54,508 nt of DNA from assembly GCA_024275995.1 (NCBI GenBank), contig JAJRYB010000009.1, positions 1 to 54,508 on the forward strand, in the 5' to 3' direction. A model generated the notes under the pieces. It saw only the letters and a list, made by a program, of their open reading frames with translations, had not been told where the DNA came from and searched no databases. Source of the stretch: Planctomycetota bacterium (GTDB taxonomy: Bacteria > Planctomycetota > Phycisphaerae > SM23-33). A program made the position numbers and the translations under genes. Shown piece after piece: positions 42,503 to 49,325 of the stretch (position 1 is its first letter; the number at the start of each line of letters is the position of its first letter).

Positions 42503-42717
42503 GCAAGCGAAAACAAGTCAAACTGGTTCATGAAGGCGAGTATGCCGCCCAGGTTGAAGTGGAATTGATTGATTCGCCGGAAGGTTGGGGGCCTTACCTC
42601 TCACTCGAGGATGCCCGCAAGCTGGACGACGTGCGGGTAGCGTTGCGAAACGGCGACGTCGCGGCGGCTGCGAAACTTGCCCACGTCTTTCGCCTGACTC
42701 CGATCAACGCCGCATGA
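42499..42717 (+). CDS. Antitoxin-like partner of DUF4258
   Basis: 72 residues. The pattern VEVELIDSPEGWGPYLSLED, ARKLDDVRVALRNGDVAAAA is that of the short protein regularly found beside DUF4258 genes. Translation starts inside the toxin stop codon (ATGA) and has its own SD (GGAG about nine bases upstream). By position and coupling it should neutralise the DUF4258 protein. A DNA-binding domain is not evident. Confidence 0.75.
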   Translation: MSKRKQVKLVHEGEYAAQVEVELIDSPEGWGPYLSLEDARKLDDVRVALRNGDVAAAAKLAHVFRLTPINAA

Positions 42718-42835
42718 ACCGCCGCGTCATTGTGAGCCGGGCCGGTTTTGGACGCAATTTTTTGCGCCGCCAGACACGAATATTCCCCGACCCCCAGCCG
42801 TTATCGCTCGATCATAGACGTGGAAGCTGACAGAC

Positions 42836-43255
42836 ATGGAAGTTCGCATGGAAATCACGCAGGGTCTCGGCCGCCGGGCCGAGGTCTGGCTGGACGACGA
42901 GCATCTGCTGACGGTTTGTGACGGCGTGAGCGAATCGGGCAGGCGCTGCGCGCCGGGGCTGCTGTCGGGCGTGCATCTGGGCTACATGACGGTAGAGGGT
43001 TTCTCTTGGGACGTTGCCGTTAAGGGCAACCTCAGCCGGAAGAAAAAACTCGAACCGGATCGCGGGTGGTCTTACGTGGGATACGGGCAGGTCAAGCAGG
43101 TTATGCCCGTGGTAATCGACTTCGGCCTGCTTACGATGTCCGACGCCAACTGGACGACGGATGAATCACTGGTCGGCCGGTTCGTGCGGATAGAGATCGA
43201 CCGCCTGGAACTTCTCCCCGCCAACGAACCGGACTGGCCCGAAGGACTGGACTGA
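42836..43255 (+). CDS. Hypothetical protein
   Basis: 139 residues; start may be the ATG at 42836 or that at 42845 (MEITQGLGRRAEVWLDDEHL). The sequence is mostly short beta-strands with a central KGNLSRKKKLEPDRGWSYVG and an acidic/aromatic end. It has no signal peptide, membrane segment or cysteine pattern (one CDG and one RRC only) and no family I recognise. Codon use agrees with neighbouring genes, so it is probably real. A 7-bp hairpin (43326-43346) follows the stop. Confidence 0.65.
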   Translation: MEVRMEITQGLGRRAEVWLDDEHLLTVCDGVSESGRRCAPGLLSGVHLGYMTVEGFSWDVAVKGNLSRKKKLEPDRGWSYVGYGQVKQVMPVVIDFGLLTMSDANWTTDESLVGRFVRIEIDRLELLPANEPDWPEGLD

Positions 43256-43359
43256 TTCGTGATGCGCTGTGTCGGATAGACGGGGCGATGCTCCACGTTC
43301 AGTGTTCCGGGTTGCTATGGGAGTGGTGTGAGTAATTGTCTCACACTGACCGATTATCG

Positions 43360-43621
43360 AGGCCTGAAAGGCCGCACAGAAATTAGCCGGGGGCGTAAGC
43401 CCCCGGAATAGATGGCGTTATATTATGCATTAGCCCCAACGGGGTGACAGAAATCTTGGGGTTATCGCAGGAAAACAATACGTCCCAGTATTTCTGTCGC
43501 CCCTTCGGGGCTTGCGTATGATAAGAACATCCATCCGGGGGTTTCGCTTCCGACTTCGCCAAGGCTTCGTCGGACAAGTCGCTCCACCCCCGGCTAAATT
43601 CTGGTCAGCCCTTTCGGGCTT
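43360..43621. mobile_element. MITE-like palindromic element
   Basis: About 262 bp bounded by imperfect 34-bp terminal inverted repeats: left 43360-43393 (includes CAGAAATTAGCCGGGGG), right 43587-43621 (includes the complement of CAGAATTTAGCCGGGGG). Inside are further palindromes: CCGGGGGC / GCCCCCGG near 43388-43406, GCCCC-AAC-GGGGT near 43433-43445 and GCCCC-TTC-GGGGC near 43499-43511. No transposase frame is present, so it would depend on an enzyme elsewhere (REP-associated or DDE type). Confidence 0.65.
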
Positions 43622-43685
43622 AAAAACACTTCTGAAAAAACACGCGTAATAGAAGGCCAAAATACCTGCCGGAAAATCGGGTCGC

Positions 43686-43731
43686 TCGCATCGCATACAT
43701 CGCGTTTGGTTCGAACGTGGGCGACAGGTCG
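43686..43731 (+). pseudogene. Relic of the folK 5' end
   Basis: 46 bp identical at 44 positions to 44437-44482 inside folK. It encodes RIAYIAFGSNVGDRS, where intact folK has RIAYIALGSNVGDRS, and then loses the frame. It has no start codon context of its own. Together with the real gene it brackets the hicAB module as a direct repeat. Confidence 0.8.
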
Positions 43732-43802
43732 GCAAGGCGGTGAAGATGGTCGTGCGGATGGGCTGAGCTACGTTTTATTTTAAGAAAATCTCCGGAATGC
43801 TC

Positions 43803-43830
43803 TTGCCTCGTTGCTACCGTACGCTATACT
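43803..43830 (+). promoter_or_regulatory. Promoter placing the hicA start codon at +1
   Basis: TTGCCT (43803-43808), 16 bp, TATACT (43825-43830). Six bases later, at 43837, is the GTG start codon. No SD is present before it. Confidence 0.55.
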
Positions 43831-43836
43831 TCTATA

Positions 43837-44022
43837 GTGGCAAGTGAAGTAAGATTCCGGGAAGTCGAGAAAATGCTGGAAGCCAAGGGCTATCGGTTAG
43901 ACCGAATCAACGGCTCGCATCACATTTTCAAGAAACCCGGCGCACGAAGCCTGCCGATACCGGTGCATCGCGGCAAGGTGCATCCGGCCTATGTCCGAAT
44001 GATCGAGAAACTGGAGGCGTGA
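43837..44022 (+). CDS. hicA: HicA-type toxin (toxin-first module), probably leaderless
   Basis: 61 residues from GTG 43837. The HicA core is complete and short: FREVEKMLEAKGYRLDRING, then the catalytic SHH of GSHHIFKKPG and IPVHRGKVHPAYVRMIEKLE. It resembles the shorter HicA subgroup in which the toxin gene precedes a longer HicB, unlike the antitoxin-first module at 39 kb. The start codon coincides with the predicted transcription start. The stop is followed within 2 bp by the hicB ATG. Confidence 0.87.
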   Translation: MASEVRFREVEKMLEAKGYRLDRINGSHHIFKKPGARSLPIPVHRGKVHPAYVRMIEKLEA

Positions 44023-44024
44023 CA

Positions 44025-44414
44025 ATGGCAACTAAGACCAAGGTAAAATCAGGCCCGTTCGATAAGGCGATTCTGGCCGAGGCCCAGCGGATCGTCGATG
44101 CATACGACATCGTTATGCGCCGCGAGGGGAGCGAATGGGTCGGCCACGCGCTGGAGTATCCAGAAGCCATCGGTGTCGGCAAGACCGTCCAGCAGTGCAT
44201 GGAAGAAACCAGGAAATCCCTGCTGGTCGGCGTCGCCTCGATACTGGAGGATGGCGATACGCCGCCGATTCCCGCCCGCCAGAACGTCCGGTCGGAACAG
44301 GTGAACCTTCGGCTGACGCCAGAGGAAAAGGCTGTGCTTGAATCTCGCAGCCGCACCAAGGGATTCAGAGGCATAGCCGATTATGTTCGGGCTTCCGTGC
44401 TGATGGAGAAATGA
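44025..44414 (+). CDS. hicB: HicB-type antitoxin with C-terminal DNA-binding-like helix pair
   Basis: 129 residues from ATG 44025, seven bases after a perfect GGAGG; a GTG at 44019 is less well placed. HicB fold: AYDIVMRREGSEWVGHALEY, PEAIGVGKTVQQCMEETRKS. The C-terminus VNLRLTPEEKAVLESRSRTK, GFRGIADYVRASVLMEK looks like a ribbon-helix-helix DNA-binding unit, so the complex probably represses its own promoter at 43803. The stop overlaps the folK ATG (ATGA). Confidence 0.87.
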   Translation: MATKTKVKSGPFDKAILAEAQRIVDAYDIVMRREGSEWVGHALEYPEAIGVGKTVQQCMEETRKSLLVGVASILEDGDTPPIPARQNVRSEQVNLRLTPEEKAVLESRSRTKGFRGIADYVRASVLMEK

Positions 44415-44908
44415 CTGATATTGGTATAGGGGTGAATCGCATTGCATACATCGCGCTTGGTTCGAACGTGGGCGACAGGTCGCAGGTGCTGCTGACGGCG
44501 ACGCTCCGGATGGACAATATCGACGGCGTCGAAGTCCGGCTGGTTTCGCAGATGATCGAGACGGACCCGGTCGGACCTTCCGGGCAGGGGAAATACCTCA
44601 ACGCCGCAGCCCAGATCGCCACGACGCTCGGTCCGGAGGAACTGCTGACGGCGCTTCAGGGCGTCGAGGAAGGCCTGGGCCGCAACCGCGGGAAAGAGCA
44701 GCGATGGGGGCCAAGGACGTGCGACCTGGACATACTGCTGATGGGTGATCTGATCGTGGAAAGCGAATCGCTGACGATTCCGCACCCCAGGATGCACGAG
44801 CGTCTGTTCGTGCTCAGGCCGCTGGCTGAGATAGCCCCGCTGGCGCGTCATCCAGTGTTTGGCAGGACCGTCGCCGAGTTGCTGGGCGAGTTGGAGGGCG
44901 AGCGGTGA
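44411..44908 (+). CDS. folK: 6-hydroxymethyl-dihydropterin pyrophosphokinase FolK
   Basis: 165 residues. Motifs: IALGSNVGDRSQ, the ATP/pterin motif RWGPRTCDLDILLMG and LTIPHPRMHERLFVLRPL are all HPPK hallmarks. FolK pyrophosphorylates 6-hydroxymethyl-dihydropterin with ATP in folate synthesis. The ATG overlaps the hicB stop by 4 bp; a GTG at 44432 (VNRIAY) is an alternative and perhaps the ancestral start, since the duplicated 46 bp begin just after it. The downstream kinase gene starts within its stop codon. Confidence 0.94.
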   Translation: MTDIGIGVNRIAYIALGSNVGDRSQVLLTATLRMDNIDGVEVRLVSQMIETDPVGPSGQGKYLNAAAQIATTLGPEELLTALQGVEEGLGRNRGKEQRWGPRTCDLDILLMGDLIVESESLTIPHPRMHERLFVLRPLAEIAPLARHPVFGRTVAELLGELEGER

Positions 44909-45501
44909 AGGCAGGACTTATCAGCATAATCGGTCCTCCCGCCGTCGGAAAGACTACGCTCGCCGAGCGCCTCGCCGAGCTGCTGCCCGCAGCCGTCATC
45001 TACGAGGATTACGCGGGCAACCCATTCCTGGCGGATTCCTACACGTCGGGGTGCGACGCCTGCCTGCCGGCACAGCTTTATTATCTTATCTCCCGCACAG
45101 GGCAGCTTTCGCGATCGGCCATTGCGCCCGGAAAGTTGTTCGTGAGCGATTACGGCTTCTGTCAGGATCGCATCTTCGCCGAGGTAAAGTTATCGCCGGG
45201 CGACCTGGCGATATACGAGAAGGTCCTGGAGCGCATGGCCGATATGGTTCGCCCGCCCGATCTCCTGATCCGCCTGGATGCGTCAGAGGAAACCCTGCTG
45301 GAGCGGATCGCCGATCGCGGCAGGGCGTTCGAGCGGTCGATGACGGCGGAGTTTATCTCGTCGCTTCGGGTTCTGTATAATGGAATCGACTCTCGCGTCG
45401 CCTGTCCGGTGCTCGATATGGACTGCGACGCGACCGACCTTCGCGAGCGGCGAGAAGTGGAAGTTCTTGCCGCGACGATACGGGAACGATCATGGACGTA
45501 G
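44905..45501 (+). CDS. Deoxynucleoside kinase family protein
   Basis: 198 residues from a GTG at 44905 overlapping the folK stop, with GGAGG-like SD 8-10 bases upstream. Walker A is SIIGPPAVGKTTLAERL. The substrate-binding region includes IYEDYAGNPFL and LPAQLYYLISRTGQL. The DR-type motif is SDYGFCQDRIFAE and the lid is DRGRAFERSM. This is the pattern of deoxyadenosine/deoxyguanosine kinases, which salvage deoxynucleosides with ATP. The site between folK and panC and the overlaps with both suggest one operon. Confidence 0.87.
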   Translation: MKAGLISIIGPPAVGKTTLAERLAELLPAAVIYEDYAGNPFLADSYTSGCDACLPAQLYYLISRTGQLSRSAIAPGKLFVSDYGFCQDRIFAEVKLSPGDLAIYEKVLERMADMVRPPDLLIRLDASEETLLERIADRGRAFERSMTAEFISSLRVLYNGIDSRVACPVLDMDCDATDLRERREVEVLAATIRERSWT

Positions 45502-46358
45502 TGAAACGGATACGGGAAGTTCGAAAGCTTGCGGGCCAGGCGCGTGGAACGGGCGGAAAAATCGCCCTGGTTCCGACGATGGGCGCGCTGCACGCAGGGC
45601 ACTTCAGCCTTATCGACGCCGCACGCAGCGAGTGCGATTTCCTCGTGGTCAGCATCTTCGTGAATCCGACGCAGTTCGCGCCGCACGAGGATCTTTCGTC
45701 CTATCCGCGCACGGAGGGGGACGACCTCGCCGCCTGCCGGGCGCGAGGCGCGGACGTCGTGTTCATTCCCCCGTGCGAGGAGATGTACCCTTTCGGTAAG
45801 CCGAAGACCGAAATTACCGTACCGCAGCTGGCCGGGACTCTCTGCGGGGCAAGCCGTCCCGGTCATTTCGCCGGGGTCTGCATCGTAGTTGCCAAGCTGC
45901 TGAACATCGTCGCTCCCGATCGCGCATACTTCGGCGAGAAGGATTACCAGCAAGCGGCGATCATCCGCCGAATGGTGAAGGACATGAACCTGCCGGTGGA
46001 GATCGTCACCTGTCCGATAGTGCGCGAGCCGGACGGGTTGGCGATGTCCAGCCGGAACGGATACCTCTCGGACGAGCAGCGCAGGGAGGCCCCGGCGCTG
46101 TACGGTTCACTGCAACTGGCGGCGGAGATGATTCGCAGCGCCCATCCGCCCGTGGAGGATGTAATCGGCGCCGTGCGACGGTATTTATCCGAAAACGCGC
46201 CGCTTGGCGAGATCGACTACGTGCAGGTGGTGGACCCGGACACGCTGTCGGACGTTCGCGCGATCGACGGGAAGGTACTCGTTGCGGTGGCGGTGAAGTT
46301 CGAACGTGCAAGGCTCATCGACAACATGCTGGTGGACGCCGGCTGCGATGATGCCTAG
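45492..46358 (+). CDS. panC: Pantothenate synthetase PanC
   Basis: 288 residues. Typical motifs: ALVPTMGALHAGHFSLIDAA (HxGH signature), VSIFVNPTQFAPHEDLSSYP, YFGEKDYQQAAIIRRMVKDM and REPDGLAMSSRNGYLSDEQR. PanC joins pantoate and beta-alanine with ATP to form pantothenate. The start overlaps the upstream kinase by 10 bp. panD, which supplies beta-alanine, follows 57 bp later. Confidence 0.97.
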   Translation: MDVVKRIREVRKLAGQARGTGGKIALVPTMGALHAGHFSLIDAARSECDFLVVSIFVNPTQFAPHEDLSSYPRTEGDDLAACRARGADVVFIPPCEEMYPFGKPKTEITVPQLAGTLCGASRPGHFAGVCIVVAKLLNIVAPDRAYFGEKDYQQAAIIRRMVKDMNLPVEIVTCPIVREPDGLAMSSRNGYLSDEQRREAPALYGSLQLAAEMIRSAHPPVEDVIGAVRRYLSENAPLGEIDYVQVVDPDTLSDVRAIDGKVLVAVAVKFERARLIDNMLVDAGCDDA

Positions 46359-46415
46359 AATGATGCCCCCTGATTACGAGTATGAGAGTTTTCACTGCAA
46401 AGTGACGGAACTGCC

Positions 46416-46772
46416 ATGATGCTAAAAATACTTCGAGCGAAGATTCACCGTGCGACGATCACCCATGCGGAGATTGACTACGTCGGATCGATCACTATCG
46501 ACAGGGACCTGCTGGAGGCCACGGGAATCAAGCCCAACGAGTGCGTCCTGGTTGCGGACCTCACGGACGGCGCGCGGTTCGAGACGTACGTCATAGAAGC
46601 CCCTCCGGGCAGCGGCGTAATCTGCATCAACGGCGCCGCGGCGAGGCTGGTCAACGTCGGCGACAAGATAATCGTCCTGGCGTTCGGATACGTCTCTGCG
46701 GAGAAGGCGGATTCGCTGAAGCCCAGGATCGCCCTGGTCGACGATGGGAACAGATTGACAAAATTGCTGTAA
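46416..46772 (+). CDS. panD: Aspartate 1-decarboxylase PanD
   Basis: 118 residues (two adjacent ATGs, 46416 and 46419). The self-cleavage site is seen in IDYVGSITID (Gly-Ser); cleavage makes the pyruvoyl group at the Ser. N-terminus LKILRAKIHRATITHA and NGAAARLVNVGDKIIVLAFG complete the match. PanD makes beta-alanine from aspartate for PanC next door; the pyruvoyl type may need a PanM/PanZ-like factor only in enterobacteria. Confidence 0.96.
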   Translation: MMLKILRAKIHRATITHAEIDYVGSITIDRDLLEATGIKPNECVLVADLTDGARFETYVIEAPPGSGVICINGAAARLVNVGDKIIVLAFGYVSAEKADSLKPRIALVDDGNRLTKLL

Positions 46773-46800
46773 ACGCCCCTTGCAGGGAGAGATTTTTCGA

Positions 46801-47892
46801 ATGCGGCAGATCATTATCGACTTCGGCACGCTTGAGTTGTTCGGCCTGTCGGTCCCGCTTCGCTTCTACGGTTACGGGCTGATGCTCGTGCTGGGTTTCC
46901 TTCTGGGTATCGTTATCGCCCAGAGACGGGCGCGCCGAATGGGGGAGAATCCCGATCTCCTCGTGCATTGCGGGATACTGGCATTGATCGGTGGCGTCAT
47001 AGGCGCTCGCATTGCATTCGTGATCGAGAACTGGCGGTCGTTCCGCGGGGCGCCGTTGTCTCAGGTGATGAATATCACATCCGGGGGGCTGATCTACTAT
47101 GGTGGAGTGATATTGGCGACGATCCTGGTGCTGGCGTACCTGCGCGTCAAACGCCTTCCGATACGCCGGTTCCTGGATATCCTTGCCCCGTCACTGATGA
47201 TCGGCCTGGCGTTCGGACGGGCCGGTTGCACGCTGAACGGGTGCTGCTATGGCGGACCCGCTTCGGCAAATTGGCCTCTCGCCATGCAGTTCCCCATGTA
47301 CTCCAGGCCGCTGCTGAAACTCGACGGGCGGACGAACCCCTGGTCCGTGGGGCAGGATACCCCATCCCCCCCGTACTCTCACCAGATGGACACGGGGCGG
47401 ATACGTCCCGATGATCGCCTGTACGAACAGTCCGGATCGTTCCGCAGGTTGGTTGCGCCGCGGGATTTCACGCCGGAGCAGATTACCGTCGCCCTCGGCG
47501 AATGGTCGCACCCGCTCAAGCCCGCCCAGGTGCTCGGAATGATCAACGCGTTTCTACTGGCGATTCTGCTGGTGGCGTTCACGCGACTGAGGCGCCGGGA
47601 GGGGCAGGTTTTTGCGTTGATGGTGATCATGTATCCGATCACCCGATTCATTCTGGAATCCATACGCGACGACAATCCGCACAATCTTCTGCGGGGAATC
47701 CTTACGCACAACCAGTACACGTCGTTGGCAATCGTAGCAGTGGGGCTGATAATGATGGCGGTTTTGCACCACATGACGCCCTCGGCTGGACCTGCGTGGT
47801 CCCAGCGACTTTGTGCGGCGCAAAGCGGCGATTCTTCCGGCGATTCTTCCGGCGGGTCCGTGCGGCCCCGCAGACGATCGAAAAAACGATAA
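46801..47892 (+). CDS. lgt: Prolipoprotein diacylglyceryl transferase Lgt
   Basis: 363 residues from ATG 46801 (MRQIIIDFG), with GGGAGAG nine to ten bases before it. Seven hydrophobic segments, first-segment motif LRFYGYGLMLVLGFLLG, arginine-containing VIGARIAFVIENW and the Lgt signature GRAGCTLNGCCYGG are present. A polar insertion of about 100 residues (MYSRPLLKLDGRTNPWSVGQ onward) makes it longer than the usual 270-300. The position of E. coli His103 is Tyr (GGLIYYGG), common outside proteobacteria. Lgt attaches diacylglycerol to the lipobox Cys, so it serves the lipoproteins at 8.9 and 20.6 kb. Confidence 0.93.
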   Translation: MRQIIIDFGTLELFGLSVPLRFYGYGLMLVLGFLLGIVIAQRRARRMGENPDLLVHCGILALIGGVIGARIAFVIENWRSFRGAPLSQVMNITSGGLIYYGGVILATILVLAYLRVKRLPIRRFLDILAPSLMIGLAFGRAGCTLNGCCYGGPASANWPLAMQFPMYSRPLLKLDGRTNPWSVGQDTPSPPYSHQMDTGRIRPDDRLYEQSGSFRRLVAPRDFTPEQITVALGEWSHPLKPAQVLGMINAFLLAILLVAFTRLRRREGQVFALMVIMYPITRFILESIRDDNPHNLLRGILTHNQYTSLAIVAVGLIMMAVLHHMTPSAGPAWSQRLCAAQSGDSSGDSSGGSVRPRRRSKKR

Positions 47893-47926
47893 AAAAAACG
47901 CCCGCATGGGCGAAGGAGCAGGCGAG

Positions 47927-49306
47927 ATGATCCGCAGAGTGTTAATTGCAGCGATATTGTTGGGGTTCCCGGCGATGAGAGCCGGGGCGGATACCGGCAA
48001 AATGATTGCGGAGATTCACGCTCGGAACGCCGCGGCCCTGAAAACGGTCCGCTTCACCGTCGAAGACGAAACCGGTACGCAGACAGTGACGGGCGTCGGA
48101 ATATGCATCGATCCGCGCGGCGTTTTCATGACGACGGCCCTGAACACCCGCGCACCGGTTGGTTCTCTCAAGGACTTCCAGATCGTCGCCTCCGGCGTGG
48201 ACGGGAAGGTCACCAAGGCGGAGTTGCTCGGAATCGAACCGGGCACCGGCCTGGGATTCGTTCGTGCGATAGGTGGTGGAACCTGGACGGCTGTGAAGTT
48301 CGCGTCCCCTCCGCTGAAGGTAGGACAGCGCGTCGTGTCCCTCGGCCTGATGAGCAAGGATATGGGCTTCCCGGCGTACGTCGGTGTCGGGTACGTCTCG
48401 GCGGTTCTGCGCGCTCCGGGCGATCTGGTTTACGTTACGGGTGGAAGGCTCACTTCTCCCGGTTCGCCGGTTTTCGACGCCTCGGGGCGGGCGATCGGGA
48501 TCGTGGCGGAACAGCTGCCTGTCGGATACAAGGCCTTCACCAATCGCGGCGCGATGAACCTGGCGCTCAAGGGGTTGCAGGAGACGGCGTACTTCACGCC
48601 GACCAGGGAGTTCGCGCACGTGCTGCGGAACATCCCGTCCGGAGGAAAGGCCCGCCGGTTACCGTGGCTTGGTATCGGGAAGTTCGAATGGGTCAACGAC
48701 GCCACCGCAAAACTGCGGAAGCTCGATCGGCCGGGCATTATGATCGACCAGGTTATCCCGTCTCATCCAGCCGACGAGGTCGGCTTGAAAAATGGCGATA
48801 TTATTATCGCCGTGGACGGGCGGAACGTCGAGAAGTTCCCCACGCCCGACCTGACCGTGCGGAACTTCCGCCGGCAGATGACACGACGCGCCGTCGGCGA
48901 GGAAGTGAAGCTCACCGTCCTTGCCGGAACCGTCCGTCGCGATGTGACGGTCAAACTTGCGTCCATGCCCAAGTTGCCTTTGGAGGCGAAGCGATACTTC
49001 AGCCGACCGCTCGGTTTCGTCGTTCGTGAAAAGGTGATGCTCGACAAGTACCTCGACGACTCACCTACGGCAGAAGCGGCAGGGCTTCTCGTCATTGCCG
49101 TCGCTCCCCGAGGTCTGGCTGCACGCGACGGGCTTCGCGCGGGCGACCTTGTCTCGAAAGTCAACGGTCTGGACGTGACCACCGTTTCCGGCTTCAAGGG
49201 TGTCGTGGAACGCGCCCTGGCCGAAACCCCGAACCGGAGCGTCGATCTTCTGGTGCGCAGGGGGAACCAGGCCCAGGAAATCAAGATTCGCCCGTCCCAG
49301 CGATGA
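47927..49306 (+). CDS. PDZ protein with inactive trypsin-like domain
   Basis: 459 residues from ATG 47927 with GGAG upstream. Signal peptide (MIRRVLIAAILLGFPAMRAG). Residues of about 30-190 follow the HtrA/DegP protease fold strand by strand (GVGICIDPRGVFMTTALNTR; FKFASPPL-like VKFASPPLKVGQRVVSLGL; RLTSPGSPVFDASGRAIGIV). However, the His of TNNHVV is replaced (TTALNT), the Asp of SDIAL is replaced (GTGLGF) and GNSGG reads TSPGS. Two PDZ domains follow (at about 265-350, GLKNGDIIIAVDGRNVEKFP, and about 385-455, GLRAGDLVSKVNGLDVTTVS). Inference: a non-proteolytic periplasmic PDZ scaffold. It probably forms an operon with the TPR protein 19 bp on. Confidence 0.8.
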   Translation: MIRRVLIAAILLGFPAMRAGADTGKMIAEIHARNAAALKTVRFTVEDETGTQTVTGVGICIDPRGVFMTTALNTRAPVGSLKDFQIVASGVDGKVTKAELLGIEPGTGLGFVRAIGGGTWTAVKFASPPLKVGQRVVSLGLMSKDMGFPAYVGVGYVSAVLRAPGDLVYVTGGRLTSPGSPVFDASGRAIGIVAEQLPVGYKAFTNRGAMNLALKGLQETAYFTPTREFAHVLRNIPSGGKARRLPWLGIGKFEWVNDATAKLRKLDRPGIMIDQVIPSHPADEVGLKNGDIIIAVDGRNVEKFPTPDLTVRNFRRQMTRRAVGEEVKLTVLAGTVRRDVTVKLASMPKLPLEAKRYFSRPLGFVVREKVMLDKYLDDSPTAEAAGLLVIAVAPRGLAARDGLRAGDLVSKVNGLDVTTVSGFKGVVERALAETPNRSVDLLVRRGNQAQEIKIRPSQR

Positions 49307-49325
49307 AGCACACTGGAGAACAAGG

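Larger units (their letters stand above)
43256..43836. other. Gene-free gap with hairpin, MITE-like element and folK relic
   Basis: 580 bp: hairpin GTGTGAG / CTCACAC (43326-43346), a 262-bp palindromic element (43360-43621), a 46-bp copy of the 5' end of folK (43686-43731) and the promoter of the second hicA (43803-43830). Confidence 0.7.

Noticed and set aside
42836-43255. Third toxin-antitoxin component next to the DUF4258 module
   Set aside because: It is 118 bp away, not overlapping, larger than usual antitoxins and shows no toxin or antitoxin motif.
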